64,000 bases of DNA from JAZPYZ01 sp045544455 (GCA_045544455.1 JAZPYZ010000003.1:124001-188000), one strand, 5' to 3'; positions 7,277 to 16,397 are shown, counted from the stretch's first letter. Made by a program: numbers and translations. The notes: generated by a model not told the origin, from the sequence alone.

Positions 7277-8818
7277 TCAACCCTCCTTCGTGACAAATCG
7301 CACGCGATGTGCGTTATCGTATTGATCGAGCGCGTGTTTGACATATTCCACGTCGGACGGACAGGGGATATATTCGATGCCGCGCTTTTGACGGGTTTCG
7401 TTGCCTTTTCCGGTAATCAAGATCACCGTATCGTCGTTGGCGTTCAAAATCGCTTCGCGAATCGCATCGCCGCGATCCGGCACGATACGGCAGGCGGCGT
7501 GTTGCTCGCCGCGCACGTGTACCGCAATCTCTTCACAGATATCCAGCAACGGTTCTTCGCCGTGATCTTCTTCGGTTACCAATACCAAATCGGAATACCG
7601 TCCCGAAATTTCGCCGAGATCCCGGCGTCGCTCCTGTGCTTTCTTGCCGGGACATCCAAAGATCGTCACGATCCGGTGGTGCGGATATTCCGTCTGAACC
7701 GAATCAAACAGTTTTTCGAAACTCAGTTTATTGTGGGCATAGTCCACGATAGCGGTAACGCGTTTGTCAGCACTGGTATAGATTTCCATGCGGCCGGACA
7801 CGCGTGCTTTGACCAATCCGGCCACCATGTAGATTTCGGGGATGTTCAGCGCAATCGATACCGCGATCGCCGCCAAGGCGTTTTGTACGTTAAACAATCC
7901 CGGCATCGTCAGGCGAAACTCGCGGTCAAATTGTGTGGTGCGCACCCGAAACACGATATCGCCATCCACTTTTTTGACATCGTAGCCATACACGTCGGCA
8001 TCCGGCGTCGAACCAAAGGTGATGATCCGTTCACAACCGGTCGCGTCACGTACCACTTCGTCGGCGCGATCGGCGTCGAGATTGATACAAGCGGTACGGC
8101 ATTGCGAGAACAAAATGCGTTTGGATGCGAAATAATCTTCAAAATCCGGATGTTCAATCGGACTGATATGATCGCGCCCAATATTGAGAAAGCACCCGAC
8201 GTCAAACGTTACGCCGCGCACGCGATCGTATTTGAGCGCTTGCGACGAAACCTCCATCGTCATGTGTGTCATACCGGTGTGAGCCGCGTGTGAGAAATGC
8301 CGGTGCAGATCTACCGATTCTGGCGTGGTGAGATGCGATTCTTCAAAAATCACCCCGTCATACGTATCGATCGAGGACAGGATTCCACTCATCGGCTTGC
8401 CGGTGGCTTTCAGGTATTCGTCCAGGATGTGCTTGACGTAATAAGCGGTGGACGATTTACCTTTGGTGCCGGTGATGCCGATCAGGTCAAACCGTTGCCA
8501 CGCGTGTTCATAAAACGCATCGGCCAACAACGCCATCGCACGGCGAATATCCGATACCAGCAAACATGAAACGCCGTCACCGACGTCATACGCCGTTTCG
8601 CTGACATAGGCGATCGCCCCACGGTTGACCGCATCGTGCAGATATTGTTCGCGGAAATGAGCACCTTTACAGATAAACAAGGTGCCGGCGGCCGCGTCTT
8701 TCGAGTTGCAAGACACCAGTTCGACCGTATCGTCGCCTACGATATGTTCGCGCACGATCAGTCCGTTTTCGGCTAACAGGTCGCGATAATAGGACAAGGG
8801 ATATCTACGTTGTTCCAT
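7277..8818 (-). CDS. MurE-like UDP-MurNAc-tripeptide synthetase (Mur ligase)
   Basis: ATP-dependent Mur ligase that would add the third amino acid to UDP-MurNAc-L-Ala-D-Glu. Domains: substrate-binding (1-~110), central ATPase with P-loop GITGTKGKSS (114-123), TTPES (164-168), MEVSSQAL and KRILFSQ with the presumed carbamylated Lys233, and C-terminal ligase domain (~340-513). The amino-acid recognition motif of mDAP-type MurE (DNPR) or Lys-type (DNPA) is replaced by EDHG near 417-420, and the usual YAH-T-P is YAHNKLS. The third residue may therefore be another amino acid, or this is a paralogue of the housekeeping enzyme. It lies between an Asl-type ATP-grasp ligase and an SDR in one operon. 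Confidence 0.8.
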   Translation of the reverse strand: MEQRRYPLSYYRDLLAENGLIVREHIVGDDTVELVSCNSKDAAAGTLFICKGAHFREQYLHDAVNRGAIAYVSETAYDVGDGVSCLLVSDIRRAMALLADAFYEHAWQRFDLIGITGTKGKSSTAYYVKHILDEYLKATGKPMSGILSSIDTYDGVIFEESHLTTPESVDLHRHFSHAAHTGMTHMTMEVSSQALKYDRVRGVTFDVGCFLNIGRDHISPIEHPDFEDYFASKRILFSQCRTACINLDADRADEVVRDATGCERIITFGSTPDADVYGYDVKKVDGDIVFRVRTTQFDREFRLTMPGLFNVQNALAAIAVSIALNIPEIYMVAGLVKARVSGRMEIYTSADKRVTAIVDYAHNKLSFEKLFDSVQTEYPHHRIVTIFGCPGKKAQERRRDLGEISGRYSDLVLVTEEDHGEEPLLDICEEIAVHVRGEQHAACRIVPDRGDAIREAILNANDDTVILITGKGNETRQKRGIEYIPCPSDVEYVKHALDQYDNAHRVRFVTKEG

Positions 8819-8827
8819 ACAGACACC

Positions 8828-10030
8828 TTATTTCCCTAAATATTTACGGAATTTTACGATATGGCCCATCCGGGACTTAAACAACCGTAACGCGCGTTTG
8901 GGCGCGCGGTCTTGCTTATAGATCAACGGATTGACCCATTTCTTTTCTTTCAACAGACGGCGCAGCGTGTCGTGGTATTTGTCCGGGATATACTCGAACA
9001 ATACCTGTTTGGGGACTACCGTCCACAGGTGATCGCGATCGGCCATCACCAGTTCGGCGTCGCGTTGTTCGATGCGGTCTTCCACCACGATCTTGGCCAG
9101 GTTATAGCCCATGCCGGTGACGTAAAAGTTACTGCGTCCTTGCCGGCAGTTGATCTCAAACACCTTGTATTTGCCGTCGCGCTCATCGTATTTGATATCG
9201 AAATTCGAAAAACCGGTATATCCGATCGTTTCCAAGAAGGTGCGGATTTTAGCGGTCAGTTGTTCTTCCCGTTCGTTGAGAATAACCGCGTGGTTACCGA
9301 TGCCGTGGGGGGTGTGTTCTTCCAGCAACACGTGTCCCAAACACATCATGGTCACCTTGTTGTGACGATCGCTGTAACTGGTCAATACCCGCATATACGA
9401 GTCGTCACCCGGAATCATATCCTGCAAGATCATGCTGTCGGTATACCCGGCATCATAGATCTGTTTAAGCACCGCGTGCAGTTCGCCCAACGTATTGACT
9501 ACGTACACCTTTTTCTGAGAAATGAACGGAAACTGCCAATATTGTACCGAGTTGGCCGGTTTGGCAATGCACGGGAACCCAAACGGCAATTCAAACTCTT
9601 CGCCCATTTCGCGGCGATAGATAAAGGTCGCCGGATGATCGATGCCATACTCGTCACACATCGTGTAAAACCGTTCTTTGTGAATCAAGGTATTCATCAG
9701 GTCGCCGTTGATATACGGCGCGATCACGTTATCCGGCAACTTGTCCAAACATTCCGCGATCAACTGCACGTAACTGTCACCGCACCCGATCAACAACACG
9801 GTATCGTTGGCATGTTCGGCGGCAAACGCCGTAATATTTTTCAAACACACCTCCGGGTTATCGTTGTCGTCGCCAAAGGTATGCAGATCGATGATCTTAC
9901 TGTCAAAACACGGGCCGGACGGATATTTGCCGAATACCGTCGACGTGATGCCGTATTCTTCGTGAAAGGCCCGCGCCATACTGTATACGTTGATATCGCC
10001 GCCCAGCAGCAACGGATAAAACGGTTTCAT
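8828..10030 (-). CDS. ATP-grasp ligase of the D-aspartate ligase (Aslfm-like) family
   Basis: Predicted to join an amino acid, most likely D-Asp, to the side-chain amine of the third residue of the peptidoglycan stem. The 400-aa protein has the layout of Enterococcus faecium D-aspartate ligase as I remember it: N-terminal LLGGDINVYSMARAF, LIGCGDSYVQLI, AKPANSVQYW, QDMIPGDDSYMRVL, MMCLGHVLLEEHTP and the ATP-grasp metal site FEINCRQGRSNFYVTG. GGAGGA precedes the start. Between asnB and a MurE-like gene, it fits a bridge-forming step whose carboxylate is then amidated by AsnB. Wide family drift means the donor amino acid is not proven. Confidence 0.7.
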   Translation of the reverse strand: MKPFYPLLLGGDINVYSMARAFHEEYGITSTVFGKYPSGPCFDSKIIDLHTFGDDNDNPEVCLKNITAFAAEHANDTVLLIGCGDSYVQLIAECLDKLPDNVIAPYINGDLMNTLIHKERFYTMCDEYGIDHPATFIYRREMGEEFELPFGFPCIAKPANSVQYWQFPFISQKKVYVVNTLGELHAVLKQIYDAGYTDSMILQDMIPGDDSYMRVLTSYSDRHNKVTMMCLGHVLLEEHTPHGIGNHAVILNEREEQLTAKIRTFLETIGYTGFSNFDIKYDERDGKYKVFEINCRQGRSNFYVTGMGYNLAKIVVEDRIEQRDAELVMADRDHLWTVVPKQVLFEYIPDKYHDTLRRLLKEKKWVNPLIYKQDRAPKRALRLFKSRMGHIVKFRKYLGK

Positions 10031-10045
10031 ATCGAAATCCTCCGA

Positions 10046-11875
10046 TCAATGAAAATCAATGAAAAAGCGTTTATACCAAGTCAGGAAGGTGAATACCGTC
10101 CAGATTTTACGTTGGTTATCGGCCCGTCCGTGGAAATGATCATCCAACAGACGCACCAGTTGTGCACAGTCAAAGAATTCAGCCGCGTAATCGCTTTCAA
10201 AGCGTTCTTTGACCAAGTTGTAGTATTTTTCTTCCCGCAACCAATACCGAATCGGCACCGGGAATCCCACTTTCGGACGGGTAGCCCATTCGTCCGGCAG
10301 GGTTTTGTTTGCCGCCACACGCAGGATGTATTTGGTGGTCATTTGTTGCAAACGATATTCGCTAGGAATCGTTTGTGCCATCTGCATAACCACCTTGTCG
10401 AGGAACGGTACACGCAGTTCCAACGAATGTGCCATACACATCTTATCGGCTTTCAGCAAAATGTCGCCCGGCAACCACAGTTTCATGTCGAGATATTGTT
10501 TTTTGGTCAGATCATCGCGATCGCTGACTTTTGCATACACCTTCGCCGCCACCTGTTTGGCAGACGGTCCGTATTTGTATTTGTCTTTTAAGATCGCCAC
10601 TGCATCCTTGTCGCGGAAGATCAACGCTTGTCCGAAGAAATAATCCTCCGGCATGCCGCATTTAACCAGGAAATTTTTCCCTTTCATATCCGGCAATTTC
10701 TGCGCAAATCGACCGAGCGCACCACGCAGGCGTTTGGGTAATTTTTTAAATTTCACCATCGGGGGCGTTTCTTCATACCACGCATAGCCGGCGAAGATTT
10801 CGTCCGCACCTTCACCCGATAACACCACCGTTACGCGTTCTCTGGCGAGTTTCGCCAAGAAATACAACGGCACCGAAGAGGGGTTGGACTGCGGTTCATC
10901 CATGTGATATTGAATATCGTCAAACGCTTCAAAACATTCGTCCGCGGTGATAAGTTTGCGGAAATTCTGAATCCCTAATCGGTCGGACAACTCTTTCGCA
11001 TAGTTGGTTTCGTTGAATTCGTGATAATCAAACCCGACCGAGAAGGTTTCGTCCGGCATGAGCGCCGCGGTGATATAACTGGAATCCACGCCGCCGCTTA
11101 AAAACGAGCCGACCTTTACATCGCTGATACGGTGGGCTTGTACCGATTCGCGCACCGTTGCATCCAGGGTGTCGACACATTCGTCAAACGGGACGGCTTG
11201 TTCACGGAAATCCACGTCCCAATACGGTTGAATATCCATATGGCCGTCTTGATAGGTGAAATAATGGCCCGGCAACAGTTTATATACCCCGTCAAAGAAG
11301 GTTTCTTCCTGAGCCGAGTATTGGAAGGTCAAATACGCGCGCAATGCGTTCGGGTTAACCGCCCGTTCAAAATCAGGATGATCGAGAAAACTTTTGATCT
11401 CTGATCCAAAGATAAGTTCACCGGTTTTGAGATAGCCGTAATACATCGGTTTGATTCCGAAATGGTCGCGAGCACCAAATAGTTTTTTCGCGCGTTTATC
11501 CCAAATTACAAACGCAAACATGCCGCGCAGGTGGGACACCAATTCGTGTCCGTATTCTTCGTATCCGTGCACCAACACTTCGGCATCGCATTTGGTTTCG
11601 AATACGTGGCCACGCGCGATCAACTCGTCACGCAACGCCTCAAAGTTGTAGATCTCGCCGTTGAATACCAACACAACCGAACCGTCTTCGTTAAACATCG
11701 GTTGGCTTTTGGCCGACAGGTCAATAATGCTCAACCGTCGAAATCCCAACGCCACGTCGGCATCGGTATATTGCCCGTCCATATCCGGGCCGCGATGCAC
11801 GATACGATCCATCATCTGTTTGAGATAGGTTTCTTTATTTACGAGTTCACCGGTAAATCCAATAAATCCACACAT
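10046..11875 (-). CDS. asnB: glutamine-dependent amidotransferase AsnB (asparagine synthetase type)
   Basis: Transfers glutamine nitrogen to an adenylated carboxylate. Residues 1-~200 form the class II glutaminase (Cys2 in MCGFIGFTG; RLSIIDLS, GEIYNFEALRDEL, GSEIKSF); ~230-609 is the synthetase with PP-loop SFLSGGVDSSYI. At 609 aa it has normal length. It opens the operon with the D-Asp-ligase-like and MurE-like genes, and an ammonia-dependent AsnA (42367-43374) lies elsewhere in the window. This makes amidation of a cell-wall peptide residue, as done by AsnH in Lactococcus or AsnB1 in lactobacilli, as likely as free asparagine synthesis. That assignment is inference. Confidence 0.88.
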   Translation of the reverse strand: MCGFIGFTGELVNKETYLKQMMDRIVHRGPDMDGQYTDADVALGFRRLSIIDLSAKSQPMFNEDGSVVLVFNGEIYNFEALRDELIARGHVFETKCDAEVLVHGYEEYGHELVSHLRGMFAFVIWDKRAKKLFGARDHFGIKPMYYGYLKTGELIFGSEIKSFLDHPDFERAVNPNALRAYLTFQYSAQEETFFDGVYKLLPGHYFTYQDGHMDIQPYWDVDFREQAVPFDECVDTLDATVRESVQAHRISDVKVGSFLSGGVDSSYITAALMPDETFSVGFDYHEFNETNYAKELSDRLGIQNFRKLITADECFEAFDDIQYHMDEPQSNPSSVPLYFLAKLARERVTVVLSGEGADEIFAGYAWYEETPPMVKFKKLPKRLRGALGRFAQKLPDMKGKNFLVKCGMPEDYFFGQALIFRDKDAVAILKDKYKYGPSAKQVAAKVYAKVSDRDDLTKKQYLDMKLWLPGDILLKADKMCMAHSLELRVPFLDKVVMQMAQTIPSEYRLQQMTTKYILRVAANKTLPDEWATRPKVGFPVPIRYWLREEKYYNLVKERFESDYAAEFFDCAQLVRLLDDHFHGRADNQRKIWTVFTFLTWYKRFFIDFH

Positions 11876-11909
11876 AATGACCTTGTTCCTTTACACAATA
11901 ATTCAATCT

Positions 11910-11918
11910 ATCATACCA
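11910..11918 (-). promoter_or_regulatory. possible extended -10 promoter of the asnB operon
   Basis: On the minus strand TGG-TATGAT lies 35 bases before the asnB start; no good -35 is visible. Confidence 0.4.
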
Positions 11919-12007
11919 TATATAAGAGAAAAAGGGAATACTTTTTTGCATTTTTTATCCGCTTTTGCGAAACACTATCGTAACCAGGATAAAAAGGGGG
12001 AAGCCGT

Positions 12008-12370
12008 ATGAAACCCGGCATCACCAAATGCATCGTCACAGGGCTATTGACCGGTGTGGTCAACGGTTTGTTCGGTGCCGGCGGCGGAATGGTATTATTG
12101 CCGCTTTTGACCGGTTGGTTGCATCTGCCTACCCGTCGCGCCATGGCCACTTCGGTGGCGATCATTTTGCCGATCTGTTTCATTTCGTTCATAGGGTATT
12201 TTGTCGGTGGCAGTATCGATGTTGCTGCGGCGTGGCCGTATGTGATCGGAGGATCGATCGGTGGGTTGTTATCCGGTAAACTGTTTCACAAAGCATCGGC
12301 GGTGTGGTTGCGGCGCGGATTTGGTGCGTTGATTTTATATAGCGGCATAAGGGCGGTTTTGTTACTATGA
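12008..12370 (+). CDS. TauE/SafE-family half transporter, first subunit
   Basis: Membrane protein of 120 residues with about four hydrophobic segments. The motif VNGLFGAGGGMVLLPLL is the hallmark of one TauE/SafE repeat (normally two repeats in a ~250-aa protein exporting sulfite, sulfonates or similar anions). Only one repeat is present here; the second is the next gene, which overlaps by 4 bases (ATGA). The two products probably assemble into one transporter. AAGGGGGA precedes ATG 12008. Substrate unknown. Confidence 0.82.
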   Translation: MKPGITKCIVTGLLTGVVNGLFGAGGGMVLLPLLTGWLHLPTRRAMATSVAIILPICFISFIGYFVGGSIDVAAAWPYVIGGSIGGLLSGKLFHKASAVWLRRGFGALILYSGIRAVLLL

Positions 12371-12768
12371 TGTGGTGGATTTCACTGGGCGTCGGGGCGC
12401 TAACCGGCATTATCAGCGGTTTCGGTATCGGGGGCGGTTCCCTGCTGGTATTGTATCTCACGATGGTGGCCGGATTTGAACAACGGGTGGCCGGCGGTAT
12501 CAATTTGCTGTATTTTATGGCCTGTGCGCCGACGGCGTTGATCGGGCACATCAAGAATAAACTGGTGGATGCCCGTGTGTTTATCTGGACGGCGGCTGCC
12601 GGTTGCGCGGCTTCACTTATCGGTTCTTGGGTGGCACACGCGGTAGACGTTTCGTTGCTCCGGCAGGGGTTCGGGCTGTTGTTAATCTACATCGGGATCA
12701 AGGAATTGTTGTATCGAAAGGTTGACGAACCAACCGAAACGCCGTATAATAATACCCATCATCGTTGA
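12367..12768 (+). CDS. TauE/SafE-family half transporter, second subunit
   Basis: A 133-residue membrane protein with the same repeat signature as its neighbour, ISGFGIGGGSLLVLYL, then a second helix pair and ACAPTALIGHIKN. Translation is coupled to the first half by a 4-base overlap. The C-terminus after about residue 118 is a short polar tail. The folE promoter lies inside the last codons. Together the pair equals one full-length family member, so a split gene or an ancestral-type heterodimer is likely. Confidence 0.82.
   Translation: MMWWISLGVGALTGIISGFGIGGGSLLVLYLTMVAGFEQRVAGGINLLYFMACAPTALIGHIKNKLVDARVFIWTAAAGCAASLIGSWVAHAVDVSLLRQGFGLLLIYIGIKELLYRKVDEPTETPYNNTHHR
12722..12750 (+). promoter_or_regulatory. 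sigma-A promoter of folE
   Basis: TTGACG, 17-base spacer, TATAAT, within the end of the upstream reading frame and 33 bases before GTG 12784. Confidence 0.75.
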
Positions 12769-12783
12769 AACGAGGGATACCGA

Positions 12784-13344
12784 GTGGATAAACCGAGAAT
12801 TGAGGCGGCCGTGCGGGAATTGTTGGCCGCTATTGGGGAAGATCCCGATCGCGAAGGACTGGTGGAAACGCCGCGCCGTGTCGCGAATATGTATGAAGAG
12901 ATCTTCGGCGGCTTGGCCGAGGATCCGAAACAACATCTGAAACTGTTTTCCGAAACCCGGCCGGACGAGATGGTCACCGTTCGGGACATTCCGTTGTATT
13001 CGATGTGCGAACATCACCTGTTGCCGTTTACCGGCGTGGCACATATTGCGTATATTCCGCGCGACGGCAAGGTGATCGGGTTATCGAAACTCGCGCGCAT
13101 CGTCAATTGTTATGCCCGTCGTCCGCAACTGCAAGAACGGCTCACCGCCCAAATTGCCGATTTCTTGGATCAAGAACTCGATCCGTTGGGTGTGGCGGTC
13201 ATTATCGAAGCGGAACACCTGTGTATGACTATGCGCGGTGTGCGTGCGGCTGGCAGTCGCACCCAAACGTCGGCGTTGCGCGGTTGCATGAAATCGGATA
13301 TGCGTACTCGCACCGAGGTGTTGTCGCTGCTGACAGGGAAATAA
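12784..13344 (+). CDS. folE: GTP cyclohydrolase I
   Basis: Converts GTP to 7,8-dihydroneopterin triphosphate, the first step of folate synthesis. 186 aa, normal for the bacterial enzyme. Visible: EGLVETPRRVANMYEE near the N-terminus; the zinc/active-site segment YSMCEHHLLPF with Cys and His ligands; GLSKLARIV; and EAEHLCMTMRGV with the second zinc Cys. The start is GTG with GAGGG upstream. Other folate genes are not next to it, so it is a stand-alone gene with its own promoter and terminator. Confidence 0.95.
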   Translation: MDKPRIEAAVRELLAAIGEDPDREGLVETPRRVANMYEEIFGGLAEDPKQHLKLFSETRPDEMVTVRDIPLYSMCEHHLLPFTGVAHIAYIPRDGKVIGLSKLARIVNCYARRPQLQERLTAQIADFLDQELDPLGVAVIIEAEHLCMTMRGVRAAGSRTQTSALRGCMKSDMRTRTEVLSLLTGK

Positions 13345-13356
13345 AATCACGTATAA

Positions 13357-13391
13357 AAAAAGGACGGAGATGTGTCATCTCCGTCCTTTTT
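13357..13391. terminator. bidirectional terminator, folE/MFS-GH2
   Basis: AAAAAGGACGGAGATG pairs perfectly with CATCTCCGTCCTTTTT around TGT. Confidence 0.92.
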
Positions 13392-13395
13392 GCGT

Positions 13396-16359
13396 TTATG
13401 GATGGCGGTTATCAAAGGTTTTGTATAGTGCCGTCGAGATTGCCGCCATGCGGTCACGATCAATTTTAAGCACCTGTCGGTCATAGGTAAGCAAACCGTT
13501 GGTTTCGTCCTCGACGTCGCTGACCTGCGTTAACACCGCGCCGCACAACCCCTGTTCGATCGCCGGTATCACCTCGTCACGATACAGGTGTTCGAGCGCA
13601 TCGGCAAATTTTTCGGGATCGGTAAAAAAGCGGTATCCGTAGGTGCTGTGAGGGTTAAACGAATGGTCGTCGAGTTTCAGCGAATAGCCGCCGAATTCCG
13701 ATAAGATCAACGGCCGGCCGTCGGCGGTCAGTTTGATCGGTTTAAAATAGATGTGTTCGCTAAGTACGTCGCTGTGTGCGGTTTGGAACCAACCGGACGT
13801 GGCGTCCCACACGCGGGTGGGATCGGCCGCTTTACAGGCCGCAAACAATCGATCGGTATCGTATTGCCCCCATCCCTCGTTAAAAAGAGTGTAGTAGCAG
13901 ATACAGGGGAAATGGTACAACCAATCCAACGTATCGGCGGCGGTTTGTTCAAAATGTTGACGCCGATAAGCACTTGCGCGGTGCGTTATGCCGCGCCGTA
14001 GTCCGATGGTCGGCAACGCAGTATCAATTAAAAACCGGTATCGGCCGCTGTTGACCAGATCCTGAAACACCACCATTCCGTATTTGTCGCAATAGTAGTA
14101 AAACAACGCCGGTTCGATTTTGATGTGTTTGCGCAACGTATTAAACCCGAGTTGTTTCATCTGTAAAATATCCTGCTTAAACCCGTCAGGTGTCGCCGGC
14201 AGATAGATGCCGTCGCTAAAATATCCTTGATCGAGCAAACCGTGGAAAAAGGTCGGTTGGCCGTTCAGTAAAATGTTGCCGCCGTTTACCGTCACCGTGC
14301 GCAACGCAAAATACGACGAGACGCGATCTTGACCGGCCACGATGTCAAAGTCATACAGTTTCGGGTTATCGGGCGACCAATATTCGGGACGTTCGGGGGA
14401 CACGGTGACGGTGTTGCCGGTAAACGAGATCTCGCGGCCTTCCAATTTCAACACCTTTTCATCTGCGCCGCCATCCACCGTAATCGTTACGTGATCGCCG
14501 TTCGGGGTGACGGTCAACCCGGTCATCGCATCGGCGACGGTGCTTTCCAACCACACCGTTTGCCAAATGCCGCTAACGGGGGTATACCACATGCCCCCGC
14601 GTTTGCGCCGTTGTTTACCGTAAGGCAGTTCGGTGTCCAGCGGATCACGCACCTCGACGCGCAGGATGTTTTCGCCGTCTTGCATCGCCGCGGTGATATC
14701 ACAGGAAAAGGGAAGATATCCGCCGACGTGTTCGCCGACTTTTTGCTCGTTGATAAACACCTCACAGGTTTGATCTACCGCCCCAAACTGTAACCACAGG
14801 CGGTCTTTCAAAAAGTTATCCGGCAAGTTGAAAGTGCGGGTATAGATCAATCGGTCGCGTTTGCTGACCGTGCGCTGCACGCCCGATAAGCGCGATTCGA
14901 TGGGGAACGGGACCAACACGTCCCCGTCATATACCGTTTTGCGACCACGTTCGATCCGCAAAGCCCATCTGCCGTTTAAACACCAATACGAGTCGCGTTT
15001 GAACTGTGGCCGAGGGTATTGCGCCCAGGGTTGTTCGCCCACATCTTGTTCAAACGGCGTCACCAAGGATCGGGTTTTCGGGCGGGTATTGGCCAAGATG
15101 ATACCGAGCAGCGGCAACACCGCCACCGCCGCGATAAGGGCGGCGATAAAGATGTTTTGATTCGGTAAAAACGAATAGGTGCCGTCGTTGTTGGCCACCT
15201 GTTCGGCACCGCTTAATACGGCCGCCCCGATTGCCGGACCGATCACACCCGGAATCAGCACCTGTGCCACGATGCGCAACCCTTGGAATATGCCGGCTTT
15301 TCCTTTTGGTGTGCAGTCGCGGATATTGGCCCCGAATACCGCCATGCCGGCGAGATATCCGCACATCATCAATAGCGATCCGATAAACACCGGTACGGTC
15401 GCTTGGAACACGGATAGCACCACGTACCCAAACATCAACCACGCCATCGCGATTAACACCGCAAAGCGGAACCCTTTTTTATCGTATACCTTGCCCCACA
15501 ACGCGGTGCAGACGGAAGCCAACACGATCGCCGGTGCCATGATGAACACGTAGTCGGTCATACCGAGCGATTTTTCATAATATAAAATCAGGTACGGCAT
15601 AAAGATCTGGATCGAGATATTAAACACCGAAAAGGCCGCCAAAATCAAATACAATAACGGGTTTTGTTTTACGGTCGACGGGCGAAATCCGTATAGAATG
15701 TTTGCCCAATATCCTGTTTTCGTGGGAGTAATGGGCGGATCTTGAATCAAGAACAGGCCTAATACGCCGATGACCGTTACCACCACGCCGATGATGGCGA
15801 AGATCCAGGTCCAACTCGAGGCGATCGATAGGTCAAAGAACATAAAGCCGCCAAACACCACTAAAATCGCGACCAACGGCATCATGGCGTTGATCCCTTC
15901 CACCGCGCCACGGTTGGTTTCGTCGGTGGAATCGGTTACCCACGCGTTGAAAGCGGCATCGTTGGCCGTCGATCCGAAAAAGGTCATGACGCAGTCGAGA
16001 ATGATAGTCAGGGTGATTCCCAACGTAGCGGCCGAGACCGTCATCGGAACTAACGCGCCCAACACGTCAGTGCGTAGTAAGACGAATGAAAAGATGGAAA
16101 CACCCCACAAAATATAACCGCCGCACATAAACAATTTGCGTTTGCCGATGCGGTCGGATAACACGCCCATAAACACGGTCGTTAAGGTCGCCGACACGGC
16201 GGATGCCGCCACCATCAGCGAAATATCGGCCGCCGTTGCGTGAAACATGTTATAAATAAAGACGTTGAAATACATGTTTTCGACCACCCATGCCACCTGA
16301 CCGATCAGACTGAACAGGGTGACTGCGCACCAAAAACGCGGTGAAAGTTTGGTTTTCAT
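13396..16359 (-). CDS. fusion of an MFS sugar transporter and a GH2 glycosidase
   Basis: One uninterrupted 987-residue reading frame. Residues 1-425 form a major-facilitator transporter with twelve hydrophobic segments (roughly 11-33, 41-66, 76-95, 101-128, 157-177, 181-205, 235-260, 268-288, 298-318, 322-345, 359-382, 402-424) and loop motif MGVLSDRIGKRK. A ~20-residue linker leads to a complete GH2 enzyme: sugar-binding domain (~450-575, SYWCLNGRWAL), Ig-like domain (~600-690) and TIM barrel (~692-975). The acid/base Glu828 is in FNEGWGQYD and the nucleophile Glu888 in LSEFGGYS. An even helix count puts the glycosidase in the cytosol, so a beta-glycoside could be imported and cut by one protein. 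Sugar specificity is unknown. It is divergent from nagA. Confidence 0.88.
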   Translation of the reverse strand: MKTKLSPRFWCAVTLFSLIGQVAWVVENMYFNVFIYNMFHATAADISLMVAASAVSATLTTVFMGVLSDRIGKRKLFMCGGYILWGVSIFSFVLLRTDVLGALVPMTVSAATLGITLTIILDCVMTFFGSTANDAAFNAWVTDSTDETNRGAVEGINAMMPLVAILVVFGGFMFFDLSIASSWTWIFAIIGVVVTVIGVLGLFLIQDPPITPTKTGYWANILYGFRPSTVKQNPLLYLILAAFSVFNISIQIFMPYLILYYEKSLGMTDYVFIMAPAIVLASVCTALWGKVYDKKGFRFAVLIAMAWLMFGYVVLSVFQATVPVFIGSLLMMCGYLAGMAVFGANIRDCTPKGKAGIFQGLRIVAQVLIPGVIGPAIGAAVLSGAEQVANNDGTYSFLPNQNIFIAALIAAVAVLPLLGIILANTRPKTRSLVTPFEQDVGEQPWAQYPRPQFKRDSYWCLNGRWALRIERGRKTVYDGDVLVPFPIESRLSGVQRTVSKRDRLIYTRTFNLPDNFLKDRLWLQFGAVDQTCEVFINEQKVGEHVGGYLPFSCDITAAMQDGENILRVEVRDPLDTELPYGKQRRKRGGMWYTPVSGIWQTVWLESTVADAMTGLTVTPNGDHVTITVDGGADEKVLKLEGREISFTGNTVTVSPERPEYWSPDNPKLYDFDIVAGQDRVSSYFALRTVTVNGGNILLNGQPTFFHGLLDQGYFSDGIYLPATPDGFKQDILQMKQLGFNTLRKHIKIEPALFYYYCDKYGMVVFQDLVNSGRYRFLIDTALPTIGLRRGITHRASAYRRQHFEQTAADTLDWLYHFPCICYYTLFNEGWGQYDTDRLFAACKAADPTRVWDATSGWFQTAHSDVLSEHIYFKPIKLTADGRPLILSEFGGYSLKLDDHSFNPHSTYGYRFFTDPEKFADALEHLYRDEVIPAIEQGLCGAVLTQVSDVEDETNGLLTYDRQVLKIDRDRMAAISTALYKTFDNRHP

Positions 16360-16388
16360 ACCGTTGCCTCCGTTTTGTTGATAGCTCT

Positions 16389-16397
16389 ATTGTAACA
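16389..16397 (-). promoter_or_regulatory. extended -10 promoter of the MFS-GH2 gene
   Basis: Minus strand TGT-TACAAT, 30 bases before the start; the -35 is weak. GGAGGC is the ribosome site. Confidence 0.5.

Noticed and set aside
7148..8293. 381-codon plus-strand open frame
   Set aside because: Antisense to the MurE-like gene and SDR, which have clear family motifs.
8912..10591. 559-codon plus-strand open frame
   Set aside because: Entirely antisense to the ATP-grasp and asnB genes; no motif, low-complexity composition. Codon bias of the real genes keeps the opposite frame open.
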